This document shows, one piece after another, positions 1 through 12,238 of a DNA stretch of 64,000 nt (position 1 is its first letter; each line of letters starts with the position of its first letter). The notes below the pieces were generated by a model. It ran no database searches. It worked only from the letters and a program-made list of their open reading frames with translations, and was not told the DNA's origin. Made by a program: the position numbers and the translations under genes. Source of the DNA: Tillandsia leiboldiana (lineage: Eukaryota > Streptophyta > Magnoliopsida > Poales > Bromeliaceae); contig CM055061.1 of the NCBI GenBank assembly GCA_029204045.2, positions 43,796,977 to 43,860,976 on the forward strand, given 5' to 3'.

Positions 1-362
1 AGGGGTTAAATCCGTGGAGACGGTAATCACCTTGTTATTCTTCTTTTCTTAGTGGATTGTTATTGCGTGGACATCCAACCGGTCAGCGCAAGGTCCGAAG
101 AAGCTGAAGGAGGGGTTGAGTCCGTGGAGTCGGTAATCACCTTGTTATTCTTCTATTCTTAGTGGATTGTTATTGCGTGTTGGTCCCGTGGTTTTTCTCC
201 TGGATTGGAGTTTCCACGTAAATCTCGGTGTGCTGTTTTTATTTTCCGCATTGGTTTTTATTTTGCACTGAGATTGAGTTTTTAAGTATTACACCTATTC
301 ACCCCCCCTCTAGTTGTTTGATAGTACCTATTTAGATCCTTCGGGATATATAAAAACCTACA
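1..362 (+). repeat. Element A 5' LTR, last 362 bases
   Basis: By eye it matches the end of the 3' LTR (16369-16730) almost base for base and ends in ...cctaca. The rest of this LTR, about 1 kb, is left of the window. Confidence 0.93.
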
Positions 363-364
363 AT

Positions 365-376
365 TGGTATCAGAGC
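365..376 (+). other. Element A primer-binding site
   Basis: TGGTATCAGAGC, complementary to the 3' end of plant initiator tRNA-Met, two bases after the LTR terminus. It fixes the + orientation of A. Confidence 0.93.
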
Positions 377-396
377 GGGTTTTAGGCTTTTCTATC

Positions 397-860
397 ATGA
401 TGGGTTAAAGTGGTAATATTTATAGACCTCCTCTTTTTGATGGGACTAATTATGCTTATTGGAAAGTGCGGATGAGAGCTTTTCTCATCGCAATTGATGA
501 GCGGGTATGGCAATCCGTGGAATACGGTTTGGTGCATCCTGTTGAGGAAGTAGGAAATTCTACTACCCCAAAACCTCGCTCTAGATGGTCCAAAGAGGAA
601 TTCGAAAGATCTTCTTACAATGGGAAAGGTATGAACGCTCTATTTAACTCTCTTTCCTCGACTGAGTTCACAAGAATTTCCGCGTGTGAAACCGCGATGG
701 AAATTTGGGATATTCTCAAAATTACACATGAGGGTACTAATCTTGTAAAAATTCAAAAGCTCCAGATGCTTACAAGTCAATTTGACTCTATTCATATGGA
801 AGAGCATGAACTGTTTACAGATTATTACACCAGACTTCAAGATGTAATTAATACATGTGC
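397..860 (+). pseudogene. gag: Element A gag, N-terminal part
   Basis: Copia-type Gag (UBN2-like fold): structural protein of the virus-like particle. The reading carries the lineage signature DGTNYAYWKVRMRAF and later EGTNLVKIQKLQMLT and DYYTRLQD, all closely matched by the Gag of element C. I place the start at ATG 397 by comparison with C. From there codon 4 (406-408) is TAA, so the first open ATG is only at 466. The frame is cut at 860 by element B, and Gag resumes at 12239. Broken twice, so not functional here. Confidence 0.85.
856..860. repeat. TSD of element B, left copy
   Basis: tgtgc, repeated at 12234-12238. Removing one copy and element B rejoins the gag codons of A, which proves the insertion. 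Confidence 0.93.
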
Positions 861-2279
861 TGTCACGCCCCGGGATCGAAACTGCGACCCGGGCTCGCCA
901 ACAGATCCGCCACCTATGCGAAACCCCGCATAGGCGAAGCGTCCAACCTGCAATAGTACCCTCTAACCACTAAACAGATATCAGAGCTGAAGAAAAACTG
1001 CTGTAATAAAAACCTGAATCACTGTACAACTGAAAAATAAAAGTACAATATCCATCTCCCAAAAATAATGATACAATAATCCGATCCACCAAAAACTGTA
1101 ATACAAGTAAAAGCCACCTATACAACATCTATAAATCCAAAATAGGAGATAAAATAAAATAATAAAATACAACTGTGTACAGTGAAACCCACAATCCGGG
1201 TTGGTACATCTATCCCACTATAGAAATCAACACTGGTAGGGATCTATCCCGCGACTCCCTCGCCTCGAACCGTCAACTGAAAGATCAGCAACTCCCGCAG
1301 CAGACACTGCAAAACAAAGGGAGGAAAGAGGAAAACAACAATGGGGGTGAGAACCACTAGTAAAACCAGTAGCCTCCCCCTGTGGGTAAAGCCTCAAACC
1401 CCGACGTACCCACTAAGTCTACCAGAGGCAAAAGAAGGAGTAAGAGAGGTGGTAAGCTATAAATAGAAATAATGATAAGAGGAAGCTACCACTAGTATGC
1501 CTCTAAATGCAGTATCAAACGAAATGACTGTATGAATGCATCAGAAAATAGTATCTATCCAAATAACCCAATCATGTGCCACCAGTAAAACTGGCATTGC
1601 CTGCTCAGCGGAATCTGCACACAAGGCTCGAAACCGCGGGATCGGCCCGCACGGCTCGCATCCCAAAATAAGTATCAGACCGGCACACAAGGCTGGGTCC
1701 AAAAAGCCTACCTCCGGAGTGGCACTCGAGGGGAGCGACCCACACGAGTAAAGTATCTCAGTAACAAGTATCTCTGTATAGCAGGACTTGATCATGACTA
1801 TGATCAAAGTGGAAAAATCCATCCACTAATGAAACCCCAATCCCCAATCTGGTGCAATAATACTCAATAAGTGGGAAACTCCATCCACTAGAGAAATCTG
1901 ATACCCAATCTGATGCATAAGTAAACATCCGGTCAACCGCCCAATGTCCGCGATCACCGCAACACCCCACAAGTCCAAAATCTGATAAAGTAAACAACAT
2001 CTCGCTAACCGTCTAATGTCCGCGGTTACCACAATGCCCCACAATCCATAATCGAGTCTAACATGTCCCAGACTCAATGGCCTCAACTACACTATCCCGA
2101 ACCCCTGCTCTAACTCGTGCAACATGCATTTGAATAAAAAGGAGAACAGCTAACATGGTTTCTCCTAAGTCAGATTCCAATATGAAAGTGTAGCAGAAAA
2201 AGGTGGCCTATCTAGATGTCCATACAAGCATGCAAGTGTCCTCATGTAGAATGAAAGAAAAGCATTTAACGGTGTTCTT

Positions 2280-3110
2280 ACACAGATTAGATCATGAATA
2301 GTATATACTCTCATAAGGAATAACTCACACAGAACATAGGTTAAAGAACATCATTAATCATTGACATCACCTAAAGGAGTACAACACTTATCAAATCTCA
2401 CATTCTCACATGGATATGCTAAAGATCATTTAACATCACTTAAACATGGACATTCAATCAAGTATCACCAATGAATAGACTAAGGTTCAATAACTTTCAT
2501 TGATCTCACATACGATGAACATAGGATCTACCAACAACATCCAATCTCATTTGGAGGAATTAGGAGTCATGAACAAAGCTTAGTCTCATAAGGAATAGGC
2601 CTCAACTCACAATGATTACCATCTTTTCATGAATGAACTAGGAATCAAAAGCATAGGTCATTCTCACATCAACTAGATCAATAACCAACATCACACCCAT
2701 TTTCACATAAACTAGATCAAAGATCAATCAACTCATTATTCTCACATAGATAGGTTATGAATCAACATCTATGCCCAACATCACACATTGTAGGTTAAGG
2801 ATCATCAAAACCAACTACTCTCATATAAGCCATTCTCAAATAAATCAACCAAGTCCTTCTCACATAAGCAACCAAGCACTTCTCACATAACCCCATCAAG
2901 TCCTCACATAAATCAATCAACCATTCACATATAGCTATCACCATCATTCTCACATAATTATTTTAACCATTCATCAAGGTGTAGGTTGAAGATTAGTTTC
3001 CTAATTACCCTCACATAGAATAGGTTTAAGGATGATCACTTAATATCAACTTCATACGAGATAATATAATTTCAACCAACTAATCATTTACTCATGCATA
3101 AGCTAAGGAT
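2280..3110. repeat. AT-rich interspersed TCTCACATA repeat in B's LTR
   Basis: About 830 bp in which the words TCTCACATA, CATAAGGAA, AACTAGATCA and GGTTAAGGATCA recur at irregular spacing. It looks like an eroded tandem repeat. The same block is at about 9330-10160 in the other LTR. No coding content. Confidence 0.7.
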
Positions 3111-4482
3111 CAAATAACTTAATCTAAACATGGATGTCCAAGCATATTATACCAAGGAGAAGAGAAACACAATCAACTATGCCATGAGGGAAACCAATAG
3201 CCCGAGTGGGTAAATCGTCGTTTTCGGCAAAGCACAACCACCCACCTGAAACTTGACGATCCTCAGCCCGCTTTAGCTGAAATTTGGCGTGAGTAATCCT
3301 TATCCTCCCAAGAGTCCGATGCCGCAAAAATCATCCAAATCCGCCTCACGGATTGGGCGCAATCACTGAAACAATGCACACTGCGCACTCAAATTCCAGA
3401 ATTTCAGCAATTGAAAATAAATTTAAGAAAGTGTAGGTGCAGCCCCAAATACCTCAAGATGAAGTTCCTAGCAGTAAAACAAAGATGTCCTCTTTCATAC
3501 AACCATCTTCAAGTCCTCAAAAATCCACCATCAATTTCCCTTAACATTCAAATGATGCAAAATCACAATGCTGTCCAAAAACTGCTAACATAAACTTGCT
3601 AGCATTTCCAAGCTTAATTAGGGACTTTTCCAAAGGGATTTATCCACAGATTACAAAAGGGAATTTGCTCAACTTGAAGTTAAGAAGAAGTTCCAACTTG
3701 AATTTCTGAAAAAGACCTTGTATCCACAAAGTTATCTGCATTCCAAGGTGCATTGCTTAAATCAAGACTAAAACAGGGACTGCAGTAAACCTTATAACAA
3801 CACTTAAAAAGATCATTAAAGTTACCTAATTAAACGTGATCCAAATCCTGTAAGAGAGGTACCATTGGATTCCTTGTTGAGAGTAGATACAAATTGAGCT
3901 AAAGAACTCCAATTTTCATGATCGGATGAAGGAGGAAACCCATAAACACTTTGAACTATCCACCAAGTTCCATCTGTACCTGACTGTAGCAAGGTGCTCC
4001 AAAGATCATGCATAAACCCTAATAAAAACTCAGATCTGGGGAAAATGATACATACCAATATTGTAGATCTTCGAGTCTTGGAAATTTCCCCGCAAAAATC
4101 ATTCATATATTCCCATCCTACTGCCCAAAAAGGCCAAAACACTGAGGACTGTTCAGGATTCCAGACTGAAATGAAGGGTTCCAAAGATGGCCTTAAAACT
4201 CTGTAAAAACATGAGATCTGGGTGGAGAGTTGAATAAAAAGATTGTAGCCTTACCTCTTGTGAAAACGTAGAACCAAGAATGAGCTCGAAATTCCAAGAA
4301 ATGAAGCCAGGGGAATTTTTGCACTAAACTGCGACGGTGGAGCTCCGAAAATCCAGCAATGGTGAATGTGCTCCATCATGGGGAAAATGATGATCATGGA
4401 GCTCCAATGGCCCATCCATGGTGTTGAATCTGTAGATGAGATGTTGGTGATGCTTTGTAGAAGGTCCTCCAAAAAATCCCAG

Positions 4483-4540
4483 TCCAAAGAAGGAAGAAGG
4501 AGGAAGAAGAAGAAGAAGAAAGGAAGAAGAAGAGGAGAAA
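4483..4540. repeat. GAA/GGA microsatellite
   Basis: Runs of aagaagaagaag and ggaagaagg. On the element's own (minus) strand it is a CT-rich tract just downstream of the putative promoter. The same tract is at about 11534-11591. Confidence 0.85.
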
Positions 4541-4564
4541 ACACACATTTAAATCCCCATCCCC

Positions 4565-4905
4565 CTCTCCTACAGCTACAGCACGAGCCCGGCCCGCTCG
4601 TCCTGGCGGTTCGGACACGTGGCGGCCATCCGGGCCGCCACATCGCCCGGGACGAGCCGCCCGGATCAAGCCACGCGGCTTGATCCGGGTGGCCGCGGCG
4701 CCACCAACGGGCGCGCGCCGCGTGTCCCCACGCGCGGGGACCGCGTACCGCGCCCACGTGCGCGCGGCGGCGGGCCCAACCACGGCCCGCCACGCGTCCT
4801 CCCGCAATGCCCGCTGGACCACGACTCCAACTCTGGCCCAATGGGGTGCCGACACGTGGCACCCCGGTCCACGACCTTCCCCTGCGCCCCAAAAAACCCC
4901 TCGAA
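4565..4905 (-). promoter_or_regulatory. CpG-rich U3 block of B with CACGTG motifs
   Basis: Very GC-rich, with CACGTG (G-box) at 4616-4621, 4755-4760 and 4853-4858. On the minus strand it lies just upstream of an atttaaat TATA-like word (about 4547-4554), so I read it as the upstream promoter. The second LTR has the same block at about 11615-11955. Confidence 0.5.
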
Positions 4906-5183
4906 CTTCCGGTTGCCCGTTTTCGCTCATCCGGACTCAGAAAAATACATGTAAATAGCCGATTTTCATCGTTTTGTTCGCACTGAATCCAAATACGAAG
5001 TCCGCTTTTCAAGATTCAATTTCTAATTTTTGGCAAAATTCCACATTAGGCAATCTTGATCCATTTTTCGTACTGAGTCCGTTTCTTGGGTCCGATTTGC
5101 GCGCAATCAACACCATCCACAAAAATAGGCCTCCACAAGCTGTCGATCACACTGTAATGACCACGAAGTTCCGGGTCTTCACA

Positions 5184-5195
5184 TCCTCCCCCACT
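5184..5195 (-). other. Element B polypurine tract
   Basis: AGTGGGGGAGGA on the minus strand, directly against the 3' LTR, preceded by the GTTTCGAGGATGAAACTTTC-type stretch usual at the 3' end of plant chromovirus Gypsy elements. Confidence 0.85.
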
Positions 5196-5470
5196 AAAAG
5201 AAAGTTTCATCCTCGAAACTAACATAGCCCAGAAGGAGTCTCAAATCAGAAGGGCAAATATCAAACATCCTCGTCACCGGCTCTCAAAGCGTCACCCGCT
5301 CCCCGTGATCAATCCACAACAACATTAACCACCTGTACGGCATGGCCTAGTTGCGCCGTTCCTCCATTCTCGAGCCAGAATCCGCAACGGCGTCTCACGT
5401 ACTCCAGACACCCACAGGTCTGAAGTGGAGCGAGTCAAACAATGGCGGAAAATCCGAACATATCGCCTCT
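5196..5470 (-). pseudogene. Element B integrase C-terminal/chromodomain remnant
   Basis: Collinear at the DNA level with 52568-52800 of element I, which encodes the end of integrase and the chromodomain-like tail. The block around gcatggcctagttgcgcc matches I's region at about 52710. No open frame survives. In the family this segment helps target integration. Confidence 0.6.
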
Positions 5471-6030
5471 AAGCTGAGCCATGGGAAAACATCAAGGATT
5501 CCAACATGTCGCGGGGAAAAGAAGGAACAACCAGGTAACCACTGATCCAAACACCCCAAAATCTCTTCCTCAATGCCAACTCATTCAAGAAATCTGAAAT
5601 ACACCCACGCAATTATCCATATAAAAAGGGAGTCTAACAACTACAACTCTGAGTTGGAGAACCACCGAAAACAACGAAGAGTTGAAGTTGTCCCTGCTGT
5701 GGCTGTTATTCTGTCCTTGTTCTACATCCACTGGGGACCCTTAATTCAACACTCTCTGATCTCATCCATCAGTGTAGGTTGCTCGACTGAAACCAAAATC
5801 TGGAACAGATCACTCTGGGGCACGATCCCTAGTCCTAATCATCCCATCCATTCCAGTAATGGCGCTTACTGCGCAAGCAGTGCTCAAGTTCTGCACTGTA
5901 CTCCGGCCCCAAAACATCTACACACATCCAAGACTACCGTGGGGGCATCACTACAACTCAATCACTGTTGACAGGACGAAAGATCCATCGTCTCCTCCAT
6001 CAGGTAACACACCGGGTCTAACAACCCCGT
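5471..6030. other. Element B interior with nothing recognisable
   Basis: Between the integrase-end remnant and the RT-start remnant, where about 2.2 kb of RT, RNase H and integrase would be expected. I recognise no domain; small ORFs on the plus strand match nothing. Confidence 0.5.
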
Positions 6031-6034
6031 TATC

Positions 6035-6535
6035 CATCATAATCAATAACTGTACCATCAGCTCTCAGTTGTGCTGGTGCCATCCAATAAGGTGCCTTCA
6101 ATATCGACGCGGTTCCCAGAACCACGTTAATAGCAATCTTAATCTCCTTGCCCAGCGGCATCGTCATTAACTCAGGTGGACTCATATCCGAGAACTCGCG
6201 GGCACTAAGGACACCCTTGAGTCTCGGGGCCGCCGTAGGCACCTCTATCACAGTCACTAACTGGGCAATGCATCCTTCGTTCACCGTCTGTCTGACTCTT
6301 GTTGACACACTATCGCTGTAACTAGTGCAATCTTCCAAGACCTGTAAACAAACTCCTCCTGTCCAACTCGCAGAAGTTCATAGTCCTCTTACCACAATCA
6401 AAAATTGCAAGGTGCCACACCGACCAATCAAATACACCGAGTCGGAAATCCTGGGTTGCCATAAGACCAGCTATTCTACGGGTATAATCCACAGCATAAT
6501 TGCATTGGACATATTCCACAAACCTCCTCTACGTG
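6035..6535 (-). pseudogene. Element B protease end and RT start, decayed
   Basis: Minus-strand translations line up with the protease-RT junction of element I. One piece reads VFDWSVWHLAIFDCGKRT, against I's GMDWLARYFATIDCAART. In another frame VPTAAPRLKGVLSAREFSD is followed by ILKAPYWMAPAQLRA, against I's SKAPYRMAPAELRE. At least one frameshift and several substitutions separate the pieces. The DTG active site is not visible. The similarity stops before any RT catalytic motif. Confidence 0.75.
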
Positions 6536-7079
6536 CACATCCTAATCACGGATCTATACCTCTAGTGCACGCGGTAACAACTCTACCTTTAGTCCATGCA
6601 GGGATGCACCTCGTTCTAACTCAGATAGTTGTAAAGGAAATCATACCTGCGATGACACATCCCACTGATGGGACGCCCTCCGACCAGGTTGCACAGATTC
6701 AACTATCAGCGCTAATAGTCGTCGTTCAATCTGTCTGAGAATATCCTGACTATCCCCAAAGAAAGCACCATCTCTGCCTCCACTCATACTGCGGCAATGG
6801 TCGCAGCCCATCAAGCTTCCGCTGCGCCACTCTGATACTAATGCTGACACTGCCGTCGGGGTCCACCCAACCTCTGACGCCTCAGAAGTACTCGACCCCA
6901 AAGAATGAATCAAGAAGGTCTCTGCCCACTAATCTGCCCTCCATCAACTGGCACCGAGTGCCTCCATCTATCCAAAGGAACTACAACGCTATGCTCCATC
7001 GGGGCATCCAAAATCTGAAGTCAGAGGGACCAAATGAGCAAAGAAGGTATCCTGGCGCAATTCTGATCCAACACACACG

Positions 7080-7590
7080 TCCCATGCGCCTCGTCCCTCT
7101 TAACGTGGAGCGTGCAGTTCATCAACTGCGTAAATCCCTCGAGCATAAAAGGCTCTCAAATAGTCTGTCCAGCACCACCAACCACAACTCTGCCTCCAAA
7201 TGCTCCAAACTCAATCCTTCGAGTCGGGACAGGTCTAACAGCCAAAGTTGTCTCAGTCAATCAATGATGTCCCACTGCTCATCTGCTATCAACTGTCCAC
7301 CCTGCCTCGGTGCCTCCGCACTAACAGTCGACACCGAGGGGGCTGCTCGCTCAACCGGCGCCACTGAGATTGTTGCCACCAGGGATACTACAAAGGGGTT
7401 TGTCTCGACGGAAAGCACTGTCGGAGGTGCCCACTGCTCCAACAACTGTATCATCCTATCCAGCTGCTCTCTCCGCCGCTGATGTGCCACAGTCAATCCT
7501 GTCATCTGGGTCCGGAGCTCTCTGACCTCAATTTGGGTATCCGGCCCGAAACTGCCTATCCTCGCCCAAAAGCTGCCATGGGGTGCACAC
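7080..7590 (-). pseudogene. gag: Element B gag remnant
   Basis: Minus-strand reading contains IEVRELRTQMTGLTVAHQ and QLDRMIQLLEQ, matching the EISELRAMVAQLAESHRR...FEQLLAQ stretch near the Gag start of element I. A second piece at about 7085-7150 reads FTQLMNCTLHVKRDEAH, against I's QLLNCVPYVARDGLHQ. The core between them is frame-broken and the zinc knuckles are not found. This is an eroded Gypsy capsid gene and probably makes no protein. Confidence 0.7.
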
Positions 7591-7890
7591 GGGTCAGAAC
7601 TCTGCGTCAGGGAGACACTGCTCACTGCAACAAACCGCACAACAGAACACACAACAAGCACTCGACCCAATCCAGCGAAAGTCTAAGACATGTCATCCAT
7701 TCCATAACATTATGTTGTCTGCAGCCAACATAATCGCTTAGGAGAATAAACATGCCAATCACTCGTCCCGTCCCATAGGAGAGGTATAAAACTCAATCAG
7801 GACTCTCGCTGTAGTCACGACTCTCACGTAGTCATCCTAAGGTCCAACCACAAGCCTAGGGTTTCTAAGTCCATAATGACCTACATCCTA

Positions 7891-7903
7891 GGCTCTGATA
7901 CCA
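7891..7903 (-). other. Element B primer-binding site
   Basis: Reverse complement TGGTATCAGAGCC, eight bases from the LTR terminus. It sets B's orientation. Confidence 0.93.
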
Positions 7904-7911
7904 CTCTAATC

Positions 7912-10900
7912 TGTCACGCCCCGGGGTCGAAACTGCGACCCGGGCTCGCCAACAGATCCGCCACCTATGCGAAACCCCGCATAGGCGAAGCGTCCAACCT
8001 GCAATAGTACCCTCTAACCACTAAACAGATATCAGAGCTGAAGAAAAACTGCTGTAATAAAAACCTGAATCACTGTACAACTGAAAAATAAAAGTACAAT
8101 ATCCATCTCCCAAAAATAATGATACAATAATCCGATCCACCAAAAACTGTAATACAAGTAAAAGCCACCTATACAACATCTATAAATCCAAAATAGGAGA
8201 TAAAATAAAATAATAAAATACAACTGTGTACAGTGAAACCCACAATCCGGGTTGGTACATCTATCCCACTATAGAAATCAACACTGGTAGGGATCTATCC
8301 CGCGACTCCCTCGCCTCGAACCGTCAACTGAAAGATCAGCAACTCCCGCAGCAGACACTGCAAAACAAAGGGAGGAAAGAGGAAAACAACAATGGGGGTG
8401 AGAACCACTAGTAAAACCAGTAGCCTCCCCCTGTGGGTAAAGTCTCAAACCCCGACGTACCCATTAAGTCTACCAGAGGCAAAAGAAGGAGTAAGAGAGG
8501 TGGTAAGCTATAAATAGAAATAATGATAAGAGGAAGCTACCACTAGTATGCCTCTAAATGCAGTATCAAACGAAATGACTGTATGAATGCATCAGAAAAT
8601 AGTATCTATCCAAATAACCCAATCATGTGCCACCAGTAAAACTGGCATTGCCTGCTCAGCGGAATCTGCACACAAGGCTCAAAACCGTGGGATCGGCCCG
8701 CACGGCTCGCATCCCAAAATAAGTATCAGACCGGCACACAAGGCTGGGTCCAAAAAGCCTACCTCCGGAGTGGCACTCGAGGGGAGCGACCCACACGAGT
8801 AAAGTATCTCAGTAACAAGTATCTCTGTATAGCAGGACTTGATCATGACTATGATCAAAGTGGGAAAATCCATCCACTAATGAAACCCCAATCCCCAATC
8901 TGGTGCAATAATACTCAATAAGTGGGAAACTCCATCCACTAGAGAAATCTGATACCCAATCTGATGCATAAGTAAAACTCCGGTCAACCGCCCAATGTCC
9001 GCGATCGCCGCAACACCCCACAAGTCCGAAATCTGATAAAGTAAACAACATCTCGCTAACCGTCTAATGTCCGCGGTTACCACAATGCCCCACAATCCAT
9101 AATCGAGTCTAACATGTCCCAGACTCAATGGCCTCAACTACACTATCCCGAACCCCTGCTCTAACTCGAGCAACATGCATTTGAATAAAAAGGAGAACAG
9201 CTAACATGGTTTCTCCTAAGTCAGATTCCAATATGAAAGTGTAGCAGAAAAAGGTGGCCTATCTAGATGTCCATACAAGCATGCAAGTGTCCTCATGTAG
9301 AATGAAAGAAAAGCATTTAACGGTGTTCTTACACAGATTAGATCATGAATAGTATATCCTCTCATAAGGAATAACTCACACAGAACATAGGTTAAAGAAC
9401 ATCATTAATCATTGACATCACCTAAAGGAGTACAACACTTATCAAATCTCACATTCTCACATGGATATGCTAAAGATCATTTAACATCACTTAAACATGG
9501 ACATTCAATCAAGTATCACCAATGAATAGACTAAGGTTCAATAACTTTCATTGATCTCACATACGATGAACATAGGATCTACCAACAACATCCAATCTCA
9601 TTTGGAGGAATTAGGAGTCATGAACAAAGCTTAGTCTCATAAGGAATAGGCCTCAACTCACAATGATTACCATCTTTTCATGAATGAACTAGGAATCAAA
9701 AGCATAGGTCATTCTCACATCAACTAGATCAATAACCAACATCACACCCATTTTCACATAAACTAGATCAAAGATCAATCAACTCATTATTCTCACATAG
9801 ATAGGTTATGAATCAACATCTATGCCCAACATCACACATTGTAGGTTAAGGATCATCAAAACCAACTACTCTCATATAAGCCATTCTCAAATAAATCAAC
9901 CAAGTCCTTCTCACATAAGCAACCAAGCACTTCTCACATAACCCCATCAAGTCCTCACATAAATCAATCAACCATTCACATATAGCTATCACCATCATTC
10001 TCACATAATTATTTTAACCATTCATCAAGGTGTAGGTTGAAGATTAGTTTCCTAATTACCCTCACATAGAATAGGTTTAAGGATGATCACTTAATATCAA
10101 CTTCATACGAGATAATATAATTTCAACCAACTAATCATTTACTCATGCATAAGCTAAGGATCAAATAACTTAATCTAAACATGGATATCCAAGCATATTA
10201 TACCAAGGAGAAGAGAAACACAATCAACTATGCCATGAGGGAAACCAATAGCCCGAGTGGGTAAATCGTCGTTTTCGGCAAAGCACAACCACCCACCTGA
10301 AACTTGACGATCCTCAGCCCGCTTTAGCTGAAATTTGGCGTGAGTAATCCTTATCCTCCCAAGATTCCGATGCCGCAAAAATCATCCAAATCCGCCTCAC
10401 GGATTGGGCGCAATCACTGAAACAATGCACACTGCGCACTCAAATTCCAGAATTTCAGCAATTGAAAATAAATTTAAGAAAGTGTAGGTGCAGCCCCAAA
10501 TACCTCAAGATGAAGTTCCTAGCAGTAAAACAAAGATGTCCTCTTTCATACAACCATCTTCAAGTCCTCAAAAATCCACCATCAATTTCCCTTAACATTC
10601 AAATGAAGCAAAATCACAATGCTGTCCAAAAACTGCTAACATAAACTTTCTAGCATTTCCAAGCTTAATTAGGGGCTTTTCCAAAGGGATTTATCCACAG
10701 ACTACAAAAGAGAATTTGCTCACCTTGAAGTTAAGAAGAAGTCCCAACTTGAATTTCTGAAAAATACCTTGTATCCACAAAGTTATCTGCATTCCAAGGT
10801 GCATTGCTTAAATCAAGACTAAAACAGGGACTGCAGTAAACCTTATAACAACACTTAAAAAGATCATTAAAGTTACCTAATTAAACGTGATCCAAATCCT

Positions 10901-12233
10901 GTAAGAGAGGTACCATTGGATTCCTTGTTGAGACTAGATACAAATTGAGCTAAAGAACTCCAATTTTCATGAACGGATGAAGGAGGAAACCCATAAACAC
11001 TTTGAACTATCCACCAAGTTCCATCTGTACCTGACTGTAGCAAGGTGCTCCAAAGATCATGCATAAACCCTAATAAAAACTCAGATCTGGGGAAAATGAT
11101 ACATACCAATATTGTAGATCTTCGAGTCTTGGAAATTTCCCCGCAAAACTCATCCAGATATTCCCATCCTACTGCCCAAAAAGGTCAAAACACTGAGGAC
11201 TGTTCAGGATTCCAGACTGAAATGAAGGGTTCCAAAGATGGCCTTAAAACTCTTTAAAAACATGAGATCTGGGTGGAGAGTTGAATACAAATATTGTAGC
11301 CTTACCTCTTGTGAAAACGTAGAACCAAGAATGAGATCGAAATTCCAAGAAATGAAGCCAAGGGAATTTTTGCACTAAACTGCGACGGTGGAGCTCCGAA
11401 AATCCAGCAATGGTGAATGTGCTCCATCATGGGGAAAATGATGATCATGGAGCTCCAATGGCCCATCCATGGTGATGAATCTGTAGATGAGATGTTGGTG
11501 ATGCTTTGTAGAAGGTCCTCCAAAAAATCCCAGTCCAAAGAAGGAAGAAGGAGGAAGAAGAAGAAGAAGAAAGGAAGAAGAAGAGGAGAAAACACACATT
11601 TAAATCCCCATCCCCCTCTCCTACAGCTACAGCACGGGCCCGGCCCGCTCGTCCTGGCGGGCCGGACACGTGGCTGCCATCCGGGCCGCCACGTCGCCCG
11701 GGACGAGCCGCCCGGATCAAGCCACGCGGCTTGATCCGGGTGGCCGCGGCGCCACCAACGGGCGCGCGCCGCGTGTCCCCACGCGCGGGGACCGCGTACC
11801 GCGCCCACGTGCGCGCGGCGGCGGGCCCAACCACGGCCCGCCACGCGTCCTCCCGCAATGCCCGCTGGACCACGACTCCAACTCTGGCCCAATGGGGTGC
11901 CAACACGTGGCACCCCGGTCCACGACCTTCCCCTGCGCCCGAAAAACCCCTCGAACTTCCGGTTGCCCGTTTTCGCTCATCCGGACTCAGAAAAATACAT
12001 GTAAATAGCCGATTTTCATCGTTTTTTTCGCACTGAATCCAAATACGAAGTCCGTTTTTCAAGATTCAATTTCTAATTTTTGGCGAAATTCCACATTAGG
12101 CAATCTTGATCCATTTTTCGTACTGAGTCCGTTTCTTGGGTCCGATTTGCCCGCAATCAACACCATCCACAAAAATAGGCCTCCACAAGCTGTCGATCAC
12201 ACTGTAATGACCACGAAGTTCTGGGTGTTCACA
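7912..12233 (-). repeat. Element B 5' LTR (reading on minus strand)
   Basis: 4322 bp, about 99 percent identical by eye to 861-5183, with the same internal blocks. Differences are scattered substitutions (for example near 8449, 8463, 8976, 10700, 11145), as expected of real mutation. Confidence 0.93.
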
Positions 12234-12238
12234 TGTGC
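12234..12238. repeat. TSD of element B, right copy
   Basis: tgtgc, matching 856-860. Confidence 0.93.

Larger units (their letters stand above)
861..5183 (-). repeat. Element B 3' LTR (reading on minus strand)
   Basis: A 4323-bp LTR, begins tgtcacgcc and ends ttcaca as TG...CA termini. It holds no gene. From low to high coordinate: a stretch shared with related LTRs (861-2270), an AT-rich TCACATA region (2280-3110), unique sequence (3110-4480), a GAA-rich tract (4483-4540) and a CpG-rich block (4565-4905). ORFs inside it, up to 253 codons, lie in the CpG-rich block, overlap one another on both strands and match no protein I know. Confidence 0.93.
861..12233 (-). mobile_element. Element B: LARD-like Gypsy element with 4.3-kb LTRs
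   Basis: LTRs at 861-5183 and 7912-12233 (4323 and 4322 bp) flank a 2728-bp interior. Polypurine tract at 5184-5195 and PBS at 7891-7903 put it on the minus strand. The interior has decayed pieces of gag, protease, the start of RT and the integrase/chromodomain end, but no RT core, RNase H or integrase catalytic region. Counting by eye gives about 45 differences between the LTRs, mostly substitutions, roughly 1 percent. A young insertion with no enzymes resembles LARDs (large retrotransposon derivatives), which are moved by a helper. LTR terminus tgtcacgccccgg, PBS and polypurine tract resemble those of element I. Confidence 0.93.

Noticed and set aside
365..376. tRNA-like TGGTATCAGAGC words (also at 7891, 23581, 34315, 43382, 57681)
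   Set aside because: Primer-binding sites next to LTR ends; no tRNA cloverleaf around them.
981..1172. Hydrophobic 63-aa ORF, identical at 8032-8223
   Set aside because: Identical only because it lies in both LTRs of B; AT-rich, with no start context or relative.
4251..5012. 253-codon ORF in B's LTR
   Set aside because: Lies in the CpG-rich U3 block, overlaps ORFs in other frames, and its counterpart in the second LTR is shorter and shifted.
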